From CAZXIC01 sp964640195 (GTDB taxonomy: Archaea > Iainarchaeota > Iainarchaeia > Iainarchaeales > GCA-2688035), in NCBI GenBank assembly GCA_964640195.1, contig CAZXIC010000004.1:24157-88156 (forward strand): DNA of 64,000 nt, in the 5' to 3' direction. The stretch's first letter is position 1. Every line of letters starts with the position of its first letter. The notes below the pieces were generated by a model. The model was not told the origin of the DNA. It made no database searches and saw only the letters and a list, made by a program, of their open reading frames with translations. Positions 13,803 to 21,541 of this stretch are shown here, in pieces. The translations under genes were made by a program, and so were the position numbers.

Positions 13803-15494
13803 TTATCTTAACAACAATGCTTTTAAAAGAAATGCGATAACCACAATTCCCGCGAGTATTGCTGCAACCAAAACGGTTTCAACCGAAATGCTAGCTGGAA
13901 CTTGCAGCAAAGGGCTTTCCTGGGCAGCTTCTTCACCAAAAGGGTTTTCCTTAACAACCCCGCCTTCCACTACAGTTATTGTTGTCCCATAATCAAGGCC
14001 CGGCCCTGAAATGTGGACACTGTAGGGCGCGGTTGAAAAGTTTTCCACCCTGATTGAGTCTGTCGCCCTGCCGTACGCTTCTACCAAAACAGTTTTTTCT
14101 ATTGTCTCAGCATTCTCAACAGTGAAGCGTGCCTCTGCTTCCTTTTCCCCCAAATTTTCCAGCGTTACCCGCATAACAAGCGTGTTTCCCTGCACCAGGG
14201 GCAGCAGCTCGCGTAGAATAACCAATGATTCCTCTGCCTGTTGTTCGCCTGAAACAATTTTCAGTTCAGCACTCTTTTCCTCACTTAGGCTGATTGCCTT
14301 GTATTTTCCTGTAAGGTGCTGGTTTGGCCGCAGTTCCTGGTTTATTCTAACCCGCCATCCAATGTTTTTCTCCTCCAAGGGCATGAACAAGATGATTTTC
14401 TCTTCGCTTTCGGTGATAAAGCCCTGGGGCAGGACAAGCAGGACAGGCGCTATCAGGCTGCTGTCCAGCATGTTTTTTATCAAAATATTTAAATCGTGCC
14501 ACCTGTTTGCCTGCAGCGTTTCATCCTGCAGCTGGATTGCAAGAATATTGTTGAAATACCCGGCCTCTTCAACCTCAACAACCGGGTTTTTTTCAGTTAT
14601 GCTGACTGCAGCGTCTTGCGGCTTTGTGCTGCGTACAGTTATTTTGGCTGTTGCCCCCGCAGGGTCTGGAAACGCCCCTCTGTAGAAGTGCGTGCCGTCC
14701 ACAATCGTTGCTTCGCCGTAGGTCGGGTCAGCGGCTATCCAGCCGCTTTTTGGGTTAAACGCCTCTACCCAGGCATGGTTTCCCCAGCCTTCGCCGCTGT
14801 AGACAACGCCTGCAGCAAACCTTGTGGGAATTTGCTTTGCCCTGAGCATTGCAGCTGCAAGTGCAGCGAACTCGTCGCAAACCCCCCTCTTTGATTCAAG
14901 AGTTTGCAGCGCGCTGTATGTATCGGGATAGTAAGCAGAATCGTATGTGATATAGCCATGAGTCCAGTCTGTAACTTCACGCAGGGTTTCAAGCCAGCTG
15001 CTTGAACTGAACGTGTTTAGGGCGATTGTCCTTATTCTTTCATCGTTTGATTCAACGTTCTCCGTGGCATCCAGGTAGTCAGCATGTTCTTTGATTGGAG
15101 TGTTTAGATTGCTGTCCTGCAGGTTGTTAGCACTGTAATCTGTTTCAATCACTGCCTCAATTTTGTAGCTGATTCTGCCCGTTTCCCTAACAGTGAAAAC
15201 CGCGTACTTGTTTCCGTATTCGTCTTGCTGCCTGCTTGCCTTAACCGGTTTTCCGTTTATTGAAAGCGTTTCCTGCAGCGACACGATTCTCTGGCTTGTT
15301 GTTTCATTGAAGGACAGCAGCTCAAGCTTTACCTCGCCGTTGTGCAGCTGCCCGGTGATTTCACCGCTGCCAGCAACCGTGATTTTTGCTTTAACAGATT
15401 GCACGGTTACAGGGTTTTCAATCTCTGCAGTGCTGCAGCAGGGCAGCAGGATTGAAACAATGAAAACAGCCAAAAGAACCCTGCCTTTATACAT
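13803..15494 (-). CDS. secreted, membrane-anchored transglutaminase-like protein
   Basis: 563 residues. N-terminal signal peptide (about 1-23). Residues about 30-130 form a beta-rich domain. The transglutaminase-like catalytic core follows: Cys in SKRGVCDEFAALAAAML (near 213), His in WGNHAWVEAF (near 249) and Asp in GWIAADPTYGEA (near 262), the full Cys-His-Asp triad. Two further Ig-like beta domains lead to a C-terminal membrane helix (VLVAAILAGIVVIAFLL) and a short basic end. Archaeal members are usually thought to be surface proteases or cross-linkers; the substrate is unknown. The ATG at 15494 overlaps the upstream stop. Confidence 0.82.
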   Translation of the reverse strand: MYKGRVLLAVFIVSILLPCCSTAEIENPVTVQSVKAKITVAGSGEITGQLHNGEVKLELLSFNETTSQRIVSLQETLSINGKPVKASRQQDEYGNKYAVFTVRETGRISYKIEAVIETDYSANNLQDSNLNTPIKEHADYLDATENVESNDERIRTIALNTFSSSSWLETLREVTDWTHGYITYDSAYYPDTYSALQTLESKRGVCDEFAALAAAMLRAKQIPTRFAAGVVYSGEGWGNHAWVEAFNPKSGWIAADPTYGEATIVDGTHFYRGAFPDPAGATAKITVRSTKPQDAAVSITEKNPVVEVEEAGYFNNILAIQLQDETLQANRWHDLNILIKNMLDSSLIAPVLLVLPQGFITESEEKIILFMPLEEKNIGWRVRINQELRPNQHLTGKYKAISLSEEKSAELKIVSGEQQAEESLVILRELLPLVQGNTLVMRVTLENLGEKEAEARFTVENAETIEKTVLVEAYGRATDSIRVENFSTAPYSVHISGPGLDYGTTITVVEGGVVKENPFGEEAAQESPLLQVPASISVETVLVAAILAGIVVIAFLLKALLLR

Positions 15495-15679
15495 TAAATC
15501 CCCCTTCTTTTCTCTTTCACGCTTTTTTCAATGTTGTGCCTTACCACATGATTGGTGCTTGCCTCAACCAGTTTGCGCAGCTCGTCCTTGGATGCCTTGA
15601 CTGGCTGAAACAATAACTCGCCGCCGGGCCCCTCCATAAGCACATCGATTGTAATGCGTTTTCCCCCTTTACTCTGCAT
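15494..15679 (-). CDS. small conserved-looking protein, unknown
   Basis: 61 residues: a beta-hairpin-like start (ITIDVLMEGPGGELLFQPV), a helical middle (SKDELRKLVEAS) and a basic C-terminus (KSVKEKRRG). Its stop overlaps the ATG of the transglutaminase gene (TAATG), so the two are probably co-translated. No family is recognised. Confidence 0.55.
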   Translation of the reverse strand: MQSKGGKRITIDVLMEGPGGELLFQPVKASKDELRKLVEASTNHVVRHNIEKSVKEKRRGI

Positions 15680-15702
15680 TCAGAAGAGTAATCTCGAACC
15701 AG

Positions 15703-16266
15703 CTATTTAACTCTATTGCCGGGTTGCACTGCTGCGTTGGCAGGGCAATTTTGCCTCTTTCTAAGTCCTAGCCAAATTACAACCAGCACAGCCGCACCAA
15801 GCAACGGCAGCAACAGTTCGCTTGTTTCCGGCACAGGGGTTTTCGCAGTGTAAACAGTAAGCGTTTTACAGTTTATTTCTTGGCACGGGTCTATGCCTTC
15901 TGAAACCCGCGCATTTACGCTGTAGTTGCCCCCTTCCCATGTCTTGTCAACTCTGAAGGATAGCCCAAACTCCTTTGTTTCGCCCTCTGGAACGGGATTT
16001 GGTGGTCTGCCCGATTCGCTGTCAAAAGCCACCCCCGTGCCCCCTGAATCAAGAACCGCTATTTCAACAGTTGCATCCCCCGAGGCACTGTTGTTTCTTA
16101 CGCCAACGGTTACTCTAACAGTTTCCCCCGGGGCTTCAAGTGGATTACGCACCACTTTTGGATCAATTTCGCAGGAAACGATTTGGAACGGCGGCATGCC
16201 GGGCTCTGGCAGAACAGAGGGGAGCATCAAAAACCATGCAAGAAAAATAATTGCAATTCTGTTCAT
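15703..16266 (-). CDS. secreted Ig-like protein with C-terminal anchor
   Basis: 187 residues. Signal peptide at 1-20 (IAIIFLAWFLMLPSVLP). Residues about 30-130 have the CARDB-like pattern of alternating strands (VRVTVGVRNNSASGDATVEI, FGLSFRVD). The C-terminus has PVPETSELL, then a hydrophobic helix and LRKRQ, similar in layout to PEF/PGF-type archaeosortase tails, though the motif is not a perfect match. Two cysteines (near 125-130) may form a disulfide. Likely surface-anchored; function unknown. Confidence 0.7.
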   Translation of the reverse strand: MNRIAIIFLAWFLMLPSVLPEPGMPPFQIVSCEIDPKVVRNPLEAPGETVRVTVGVRNNSASGDATVEIAVLDSGGTGVAFDSESGRPPNPVPEGETKEFGLSFRVDKTWEGGNYSVNARVSEGIDPCQEINCKTLTVYTAKTPVPETSELLLPLLGAAVLVVIWLGLRKRQNCPANAAVQPGNRVK

Positions 16267-16334
16267 TCTATTTGATTTACTTTTTTGTTGTATTTAAATT
16301 TAAGCAAGCGGCATTAGCAGGTCGGCAGGGCAAG

Positions 16335-16350
16335 GTTTAAATATAAATTA
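16335..16350 (+). promoter_or_regulatory. TATA-like box for the 16375 gene
   Basis: The AT-rich string TTTAAATATAAATTAA lies about 25-40 bp before the ATG at 16375 and supports that start over the in-frame codon at 16357. Confidence 0.5.
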
Positions 16351-16374
16351 ACCCTTTTGTTAATTGGTGCCAAC

Positions 16375-16797
16375 ATGACCAGGCCTTATTATTTCTTTGG
16401 CGCAAACAGGATTTTTCTGCCGAGGCTGCTTGGCGCATTTTTGCTGGCTGCGGCACTGCTGATGTTTATTTCTGCTTCCGGTCAAATGTTTGACACCTGG
16501 GATACGCTGCGGAAATATCCTGAGTGCATTGAGAAAAAGGATGAGGCAATTGACACGTTTGCACAAATCCAGTACTGCAAGCAGAGCTTGGCAGATGTCA
16601 CAGGCCTGCATTTGAGGCCAGACCAGGCAAGGCCCACCACAAGGCAGTTTTTGATTACCCTGCTGCCGCCTGTTGCCTTGCTGTTCTTTTGGGCATCTGT
16701 CTTCCTGCTGGGCCTGATTTTGTACCAGACTGGTGTTGTCAGGTTCCTGCCGCAGCGCCCTGTTCAAAAGTCAGGGCCGAAAAGGGCAAAGAAGTAG
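16375..16797 (+). CDS. two-helix membrane protein, unknown
   Basis: 140 residues with membrane helices near 15-37 and 92-115. The loop between them (about 38-90) is polar and has two cysteines (YPECIEK, IQYCKQ) that could pair outside the cell. The C-terminus is basic (SGPKRAKK), consistent with a cytoplasmic tail. The start at 16375 (MTRPYYFFG) is preferred on promoter spacing. No family is recognised. Confidence 0.6.
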   Translation: MTRPYYFFGANRIFLPRLLGAFLLAAALLMFISASGQMFDTWDTLRKYPECIEKKDEAIDTFAQIQYCKQSLADVTGLHLRPDQARPTTRQFLITLLPPVALLFFWASVFLLGLILYQTGVVRFLPQRPVQKSGPKRAKK

Positions 16798-16839
16798 GGT
16801 TTAAATCAGCCCTTGGTAAGAAAAAGAAGGAAAGTGGGT

Positions 16840-18135
16840 TTAGTACAGCGTCACTACCTTCACTTTTCCTGTTTCCTCTATTTTCCCCTTCTTCATCCCG
16901 ACCAGGCACTTAATGCCTGTTTTTTCTGCTTGCTCAAGCAGGCGTTTTGTGACAATGCCGTCAAACACCACTGCATGTGCGTTGCGCTGCCTCTGCATTT
17001 CCTCTAACAGGTCTCTTACGCTTACCTCTTTCACTGCCTTCCCTTTCTCGTCCAAAAACCTTGCCTTTAACGTGTTGTTCAGTTCCTGCATAGGCTGGTT
17101 GAACTCGCCCAAATCATTGGGCTTTTGCAGCATTGCAGGCATTTCCTCTTCTTTGTGTCTGAACAAAAAGTCCCTTCCCCTCATTTGCCGGTTTCTGCCA
17201 GTGCCTCCTGGCTTAAACCGCCTTCCGCCCCTGCTTCTAGGCTTGAATCCCCTGCTGCTCTCTCTGCCAGCGCTTTCCCTGTAGCCTCTTTGGCGTTGGA
17301 ACAAAGGCTTGTAGCCCCTTGCAAGGTCTCCCAATGACCGCTTCTTTTTCAGCGCTGCGAGGATTTCCTTCAGCGTGAGCTCTTCAACCTCTTTTCCAGC
17401 CGGGGCCTTTGCAATGCTGTCTATCTTTGCAAGCTGGCTTAACTGCCTTGCAATCAGGTCGCCTCCCCTGTCGCCATCAACAAATGCAGTGGTTGTCTTT
17501 TGTTTGCTCAATCCAATCATCGTTTCCGGCATGTTTGCGCCATTTATTGCAATGCAGTTCCGTATCCCATGCCTCAGCAGGTTTATTACATCAGCTCTGC
17601 CTTCAACGATTATAAGCTCGTCGCTCTTTTCAATGTCAGGGCCGGCTGGCAGCCTTTCTTTGCCGTATTCCTGCAGCATAGCGCCTCTTAGCCCGCCCAC
17701 TATCTCTTCAGCCAGTTCAGTGCTTTCAGGCATTGTTTCGCTCATTTTCTGCAGCAGTTCCTTTGCCCTCTCAGTAACCGCCTTTCTCTTCTCCCCGCGA
17801 GTGTCATCAATTGCAACTGTTTTAAAGATGCTGCTGCAAGGGCCAACCTTGTCAACTGATTCTATGGCTGCGGCGAGTATTGAGGTTTTGACTTTGTCCA
17901 TTCCACTTGGAATCGTGATAAGCCCAGAGGTTTTCCCGCTGTGGGCCCTTGCGTCAACCTCTATCCTGCCCAGCTTCCCGTTTTTCTGCAGTTCCTTCAG
18001 GTCCAGGTCTTCGCCCATCAGGCCCTCGCTTTGGCCGAATATTGCCCCAATTATGTCGTGTTTGTCAACAACTCCTTCGATTGAAAACTCTATTCTAACC
18101 AGGTACTTTACAGTACTCAAGTAAGTCTTTGCCAT
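16840..18135 (-). CDS. dnaG: archaeal DnaG-like primase/exosome subunit
   Basis: 431 residues. The Toprim domain is clear: SDELIIVEGRADVINLLRHG (about 168-187, catalytic Glu), then AFVDGDRGGDLIARQL (about 217-232, the DGDRGGD acidic motif). The N-terminal archaeal DnaG region (KYLVRIEFSIEGVVDKHDIIGAIFGQTEGL-type) and a basic R/G-rich linker (about 275-320) before the C-terminal domain are typical. In archaea this protein associates with the RNA exosome and can make short primers. It is encoded opposite to its downstream neighbour. Confidence 0.95.
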   Translation of the reverse strand: MAKTYLSTVKYLVRIEFSIEGVVDKHDIIGAIFGQSEGLMGEDLDLKELQKNGKLGRIEVDARAHSGKTSGLITIPSGMDKVKTSILAAAIESVDKVGPCSSIFKTVAIDDTRGEKRKAVTERAKELLQKMSETMPESTELAEEIVGGLRGAMLQEYGKERLPAGPDIEKSDELIIVEGRADVINLLRHGIRNCIAINGANMPETMIGLSKQKTTTAFVDGDRGGDLIARQLSQLAKIDSIAKAPAGKEVEELTLKEILAALKKKRSLGDLARGYKPLFQRQRGYRESAGRESSRGFKPRSRGGRRFKPGGTGRNRQMRGRDFLFRHKEEEMPAMLQKPNDLGEFNQPMQELNNTLKARFLDEKGKAVKEVSVRDLLEEMQRQRNAHAVVFDGIVTKRLLEQAEKTGIKCLVGMKKGKIEETGKVKVVTLY

Positions 18136-18550
18136 TTGCTAATCACCCTTCTTTTTTTTTCTTGCAGAATTAGGGAAACAGTGGTTGCCCAACTACCTAC
18201 TCAGGCACTTCCACTTTTTCAAGCAATTTTTTTTCCGCCAAATGTCCGGCACTAAACTTCAGATGCAGCAAAGTTGCTGCGCGTTCCCCGCAAAGCGTTG
18301 CAAGGTTCCGTTTTTTTCAGCCATCCAAAAAGCGAAAAAAACAAACAAAAATGCTTTTTAAACCCATAATGGTTGTAAATTTCCAAATTTTTAATTTACT
18401 GCGTTTCCGCAACATCTCTATTTTTGAAGCAACCTTCGTCGTTGCCCTAATCCTACAGAAAATTATGTATAGGAAAAAGAATAAAAAGGTGCTGTTTTTG
18501 GTGAAAAACCATTTATCTTTTTTTCTTCCCTTATCATTACCGGTTTTTCC
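18136..18550. other. 415-bp intergenic region between dnaG and hjc
   Basis: No convincing gene. The dnaG side contains a minus-strand TATA-like GTTTAAAAAGC (about 18351-18361), then a leader of about 190 bases with a perfect GCAGCAA/TTGCTGC hairpin (about 18267-18283) and a GCAACGC/GCGTTGC-type pairing. The hjc side is AT-rich with a possible TATA (CCATTTATC near 18509). A short plus ORF at 18351-18593 overlaps hjc out of frame and looks non-coding. The long leader upstream of dnaG could be regulatory. Confidence 0.35.
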
Positions 18551-18961
18551 ATGGCAAGGTACAAAAAGGGGGCAAACGCTGAAAGGGAACTAATCCACAT
18601 ATTGTTTGACCACGGCTTCAGCGTTGTCAGGACTGCGGGCAGCGGCAAAACAGCTTTGCCTGCGCCAGACATCCTTGCCCTGAAGCAGGGAAAGCAGCTT
18701 GCATTCGAGTGCAAGGCATGGGCTGCCGGGCATTTGTCCATCCCAACCGAGCAAATAAGCGAATTGGTCGGCTGGAGCAAGAGAGCCGGCGTTAAATGCT
18801 TCGTTGCCTGGAAGATTCCAAGGAAAGGCTGGTTTTTTCTGACTCCAGGACAGATGCATAAAACAAAAAAGTTTTATCTAATCAGCAGGAAGAATGCCCT
18901 GCGCAAAGCAATCAACTTGAATGTAATTGTCGGAACGCAAAAGCAGATCAAGCTGAAATAG
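18551..18961 (+). CDS. hjc: Holliday junction resolvase Hjc
   Basis: 136 residues, the family length. Catalytic features of the PD-(D/E)XK fold are in order: Glu in KGANAERELIHIL (about 11), Asp in ALPAPDILAL (about 39), and the E-x-K of LAFECKAW (about 52-54). Hjc cuts four-way junctions during recombination. It starts at the ATG at 18551, and its basic C-terminus (IKLK) is typical. Its position next to DNA replication genes is consistent. Confidence 0.93.
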   Translation: MARYKKGANAERELIHILFDHGFSVVRTAGSGKTALPAPDILALKQGKQLAFECKAWAAGHLSIPTEQISELVGWSKRAGVKCFVAWKIPRKGWFFLTPGQMHKTKKFYLISRKNALRKAINLNVIVGTQKQIKLK

Positions 18962-19035
18962 CTGCTGTTTCTGTTCAGGAGAAAATGCTTTTTAAACCTT
19001 CACAGCCAACTTTCTATTGTTAAGGGCTTTTTGTT

Positions 19036-19176
19036 ATGAGGCTGCATTTGGAAGACATGATAGCAGAGCTGCGCTTGCGCATTCAGGAAGGCAAGGGCCT
19101 GAGGAACAGGGTTCTGTTGCAGCAGGCTTTGAAGGCATTACAGGACTACAAGAAGGCAAACGAGCGAGTTGTTTAA
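19036..19176 (+). CDS. 46-residue helical protein, unknown
   Basis: A small ORF (MRLHLEDMIAEL... ending KANERVV) with strong amphipathic-helix character and codon use like its neighbours. A TATA-like GCTTTTTAAACC (about 18988) precedes it. It ends 18 bp before the convergent coiled-coil protein gene. No family is recognised, but the composition argues for a real gene. Confidence 0.5.
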   Translation: MRLHLEDMIAELRLRIQEGKGLRNRVLLQQALKALQDYKKANERVV

Positions 19177-19194
19177 AGGCAACCGGCTTTTGGT

Positions 19195-19863
19195 TTACCC
19201 GCGCAGCCCCACCAGATAAACCATCGTCGCCAGAATGCTGCCGATAACCATTACAGTAACCACGGGTTGGGCAAATCCGCTTTCAATGGGGGTTATAAAA
19301 AGGTAGGCGCTTGCGGCAATCAAAGCAACCTGCAGCGCAATTAAAACACCGCTAACTCCCTTCGTGACCTTGCTTCCAAAGACCCTGTGCTTTAGTGCCC
19401 ATGTGTCTCTTTCAGTGTTCGACAGCCTGCTTGCGAGTTCCCTTATGCTGGCTTTTGTCTGCTCGTTCAACTGCAGGATATTTTTAACGCTCTGGTTAAC
19501 CCTTGCCTGGAACATCATTGCCTGGTTTTCAATAAACAGCTGGTCTTCCCTAAATGCATTCAGGGCGCGCTTTTCAACCTTGTCAGTCATCTCCTTTTCT
19601 GCTTTTTTTGCTTCCTCCCTGATAAATGCAACAAGTTTGGGCTTTTCCTCCTCAACGTAGTCCCTTACGATTTTGCCTATCTCATTCTGCAGGACAGCAA
19701 ATGTGTTTGCTTCAGCAAGCAGCAGCAGCCTTTTTGCCTGCTCTGTCCCAACGCCTAAGCCCCTGAGGGTCTTTATTATGTTCTCCTCGCTTTCACCGCT
19801 TGCCACCATTCGCTGGATTACAGAGATGATGCTTGCCTTTTCAGCCCTCTTTTTTTCAGCCAT
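19195..19863 (-). CDS. coiled-coil protein with C-terminal membrane anchor
   Basis: 222 residues from the ATG at 19863 (MAEKKRAEKASIISV). Residues 8-45 look like a small helical domain (IQRMVASGESEENIIKTLRGLGV). A long charged coiled-coil covers about 50-160, and two membrane helices follow (about 170-190 and 197-217). The layout resembles archaeal membrane-tethered coiled-coil proteins of unknown role. The in-frame ATG at 19998 would overlap the divergent promoter and gene, so it was rejected. Confidence 0.7.
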   Translation of the reverse strand: MAEKKRAEKASIISVIQRMVASGESEENIIKTLRGLGVGTEQAKRLLLLAEANTFAVLQNEIGKIVRDYVEEEKPKLVAFIREEAKKAEKEMTDKVEKRALNAFREDQLFIENQAMMFQARVNQSVKNILQLNEQTKASIRELASRLSNTERDTWALKHRVFGSKVTKGVSGVLIALQVALIAASAYLFITPIESGFAQPVVTVMVIGSILATMVYLVGLRG

Positions 19864-19967
19864 TTTTTTTCCTTCACCGGCACTGACTATTAGGGCTTTT
19901 TGCTTAATAAAATTATTCCCCCGACAGTGGAAAAAGCTTAAATACAATTCCGCCCTATTAGGAATAG

Positions 19968-20474
19968 ATGGACCAGAGAATTCTGCTTGGGGGTGCAATT
20001 GTCTTCATTGCCATAGTAGTGCTGTCCTTTTACCTGTACCAGCAGCAGCTAAGCCAGCCTGTTGAAGAGGAGTTCGAGCCAGACTTTGGGGCAATAGCAA
20101 CAGTTGAAGAAGGCACTGGTACGCCAGGAATCGAGGCTCCAACTTACGGCAACTGCCCAAACATTGAGAGCCAGTATGACAGAGACTTGTGCTGGAGCTG
20201 GCAGGCTGGTGAAGAGAAGAATGTGCGCCTGTGCGACAACATCCAGGGCGAAAGTAGAAAGGTCATCTGCATTGAAGTCGTTGCAATTGAACTGCTTGAC
20301 ACGCAAATCTGCAGCCAGGAATTCCCAGACAACAAAGACAGGTTATACAGCTGCATAACAGGGATTGCAAGAGAAGAACTGGATTACTCCCTGTGCGAGG
20401 CTATGCCTCCCCCCTACAAGGGAAGATGCCTTTATGCTCTTGAGGAAGAAGAGAGGCTGTACCCGCCGCAATAG
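19968..20474 (+). CDS. membrane-anchored extracytoplasmic Cys-rich protein
   Basis: 168 residues. An N-terminal anchor (about 6-24, ILLGGAIVFIAIVVLSFYLY) is followed by an acidic linker and a domain with nine cysteines spaced in CxxI-like repeats (NCPNIESQYDRDLCW, VRLCDNI, ICSQEF, LYSCITG, SLCEAM, GRCLYAL). The repeated 'D/R-x-x-C' units suggest a small disulfide-bonded helical repeat outside the cell. A TATA-like AAGCTTAAATAC lies about 30 bp before the ATG. Confidence 0.7.
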   Translation: MDQRILLGGAIVFIAIVVLSFYLYQQQLSQPVEEEFEPDFGAIATVEEGTGTPGIEAPTYGNCPNIESQYDRDLCWSWQAGEEKNVRLCDNIQGESRKVICIEVVAIELLDTQICSQEFPDNKDRLYSCITGIAREELDYSLCEAMPPPYKGRCLYALEEEERLYPPQ

Positions 20475-20479
20475 CCGGG

Positions 20480-20824
20480 CTAAAGCAGCCGCAGCTTTCC
20501 GGTTATCCTGTCAAGTTCCTCTTCTTCAGCAGGGCCAATCGCAATGCAGGTTGGTTCGCCTTGCCTCACCTGCGTGAGGCCAGCATCTCTTACAAGTGCT
20601 GCGGGAAACTCCCCCTTAGCCTTTTTATACAATTCAAGCAGCTCTTTTTTACCCCCGGCCCTCAGGACAACTTTTTTCATCCCCTGGGCGTACCACGCCT
20701 CAAAAACAGCGGGCGGCAGTTCGTTTAGGACTGCCATGCTGGCGTGTGCGGCCTGCGCCGCAATCTTCCCCCTGCCCATGTGCAAATCCGTTCTTACAAC
20801 GATTGCCTGCTTCAATGACATCAA
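20480..20824 (-). CDS. pth2: peptidyl-tRNA hydrolase, archaeal/eukaryal type
   Basis: Pth2 recycles peptidyl-tRNA released from stalled ribosomes. The 114 residues match the family, with the LKQAIVVRTDLHMGRGKIAAQAAHA start (catalytic and substrate-binding residues R, D, K and the AQ-AHA motif) and the C-terminal LVRDAGLTQVRQGEPTCIAIGPA segment. The ATG at 20824 or 20821 is equally likely. It converges with the Cys-rich protein, with 5 bp between the stops. Confidence 0.95.
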   Translation of the reverse strand: MMSLKQAIVVRTDLHMGRGKIAAQAAHASMAVLNELPPAVFEAWYAQGMKKVVLRAGGKKELLELYKKAKGEFPAALVRDAGLTQVRQGEPTCIAIGPAEEEELDRITGKLRLL

Positions 20825-20898
20825 AAGCCCCTTCCGTAAACTAATCCTTACCCTTCGCTTTTTTATTCCTATACCCGCCCTGATTTACTATCGTTGGT

Positions 20899-21534
20899 CT
20901 AAGTCGCATTTATTTTCATTAAGGCCGCCATTGTTTGCTTGGCGGCAGCAGTCATAAGTGTAAAATTCTTATCCCCAATAAGCCTTTGCAGTAGTATTGA
21001 ACTATCCTTTATTATGATTTTGGCTACTCCTTCATCAAAGCTTACACCTTCTACGCTGCTGCTTGCAACCCCCTTTTTTCTTTCTTCAAGAATTTTTACA
21101 TAATCCTGTGCAATCTTTATTTGCTCATCCGTTGGTCTACCTTCTGTCACGGCTATTTTTGCTGACCTTATTGCAATGTCAAGGGCTTCTAAAGCACTTT
21201 TTTTGGTTATTGGCTCAAAGAGAGCTTTCACCGCATTGCTCTGCACTATTGCAATTTTTTCAGCAGCCTTCTTTTTTGCCGGGGGCAAATCCATAAAGCC
21301 TATTACATGCCTAATCACAGTAAAGCCAAGCATCTTTGTAGCGCTTCCATGTGATAGGTGCTTCCTCAAGTCAGCGTATTCAGACTGCACAAATTCAGGA
21401 ATTTTCATTGCAGCCAACCGCGTTCTAACAAACTCTTGCTCGCCGGTTCTGGCTTTTTCTGCAGCGGTTTTTGCTGCGGCTCTTATCGTCTGTTTGTGTA
21501 GCTTTCGCCATGCCCCGCTTTTACTAGGTTCCAT
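20899..21534 (-). CDS. uncharacterised helical protein downstream of iscU
   Basis: 211 residues from the ATG at 21534 (MEPSKSGAWRKLHKQ), 7 bp after the iscU stop. Predicted mostly helical, with long K/A/E-rich segments and no membrane helix, cysteine cluster or catalytic motif that I recognise. The in-frame ATG at 21645 overlaps iscU and was rejected. The close spacing suggests it belongs to the isc transcript, but a role in Fe-S assembly is not shown by the sequence. Confidence 0.6.
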   Translation of the reverse strand: MEPSKSGAWRKLHKQTIRAAAKTAAEKARTGEQEFVRTRLAAMKIPEFVQSEYADLRKHLSHGSATKMLGFTVIRHVIGFMDLPPAKKKAAEKIAIVQSNAVKALFEPITKKSALEALDIAIRSAKIAVTEGRPTDEQIKIAQDYVKILEERKKGVASSSVEGVSFDEGVAKIIIKDSSILLQRLIGDKNFTLMTAAAKQTMAALMKINAT

Positions 21535-21541
21535 ACAAAAA

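Noticed and set aside
17375..18124. A 249-codon plus-strand ORF
   Set aside because: Antisense of dnaG with no recognisable motif.
18351..18593. An 80-codon ORF before hjc
   Set aside because: It overlaps hjc out of frame, is extremely A/T- and Phe/Leu-rich and looks like promoter sequence.
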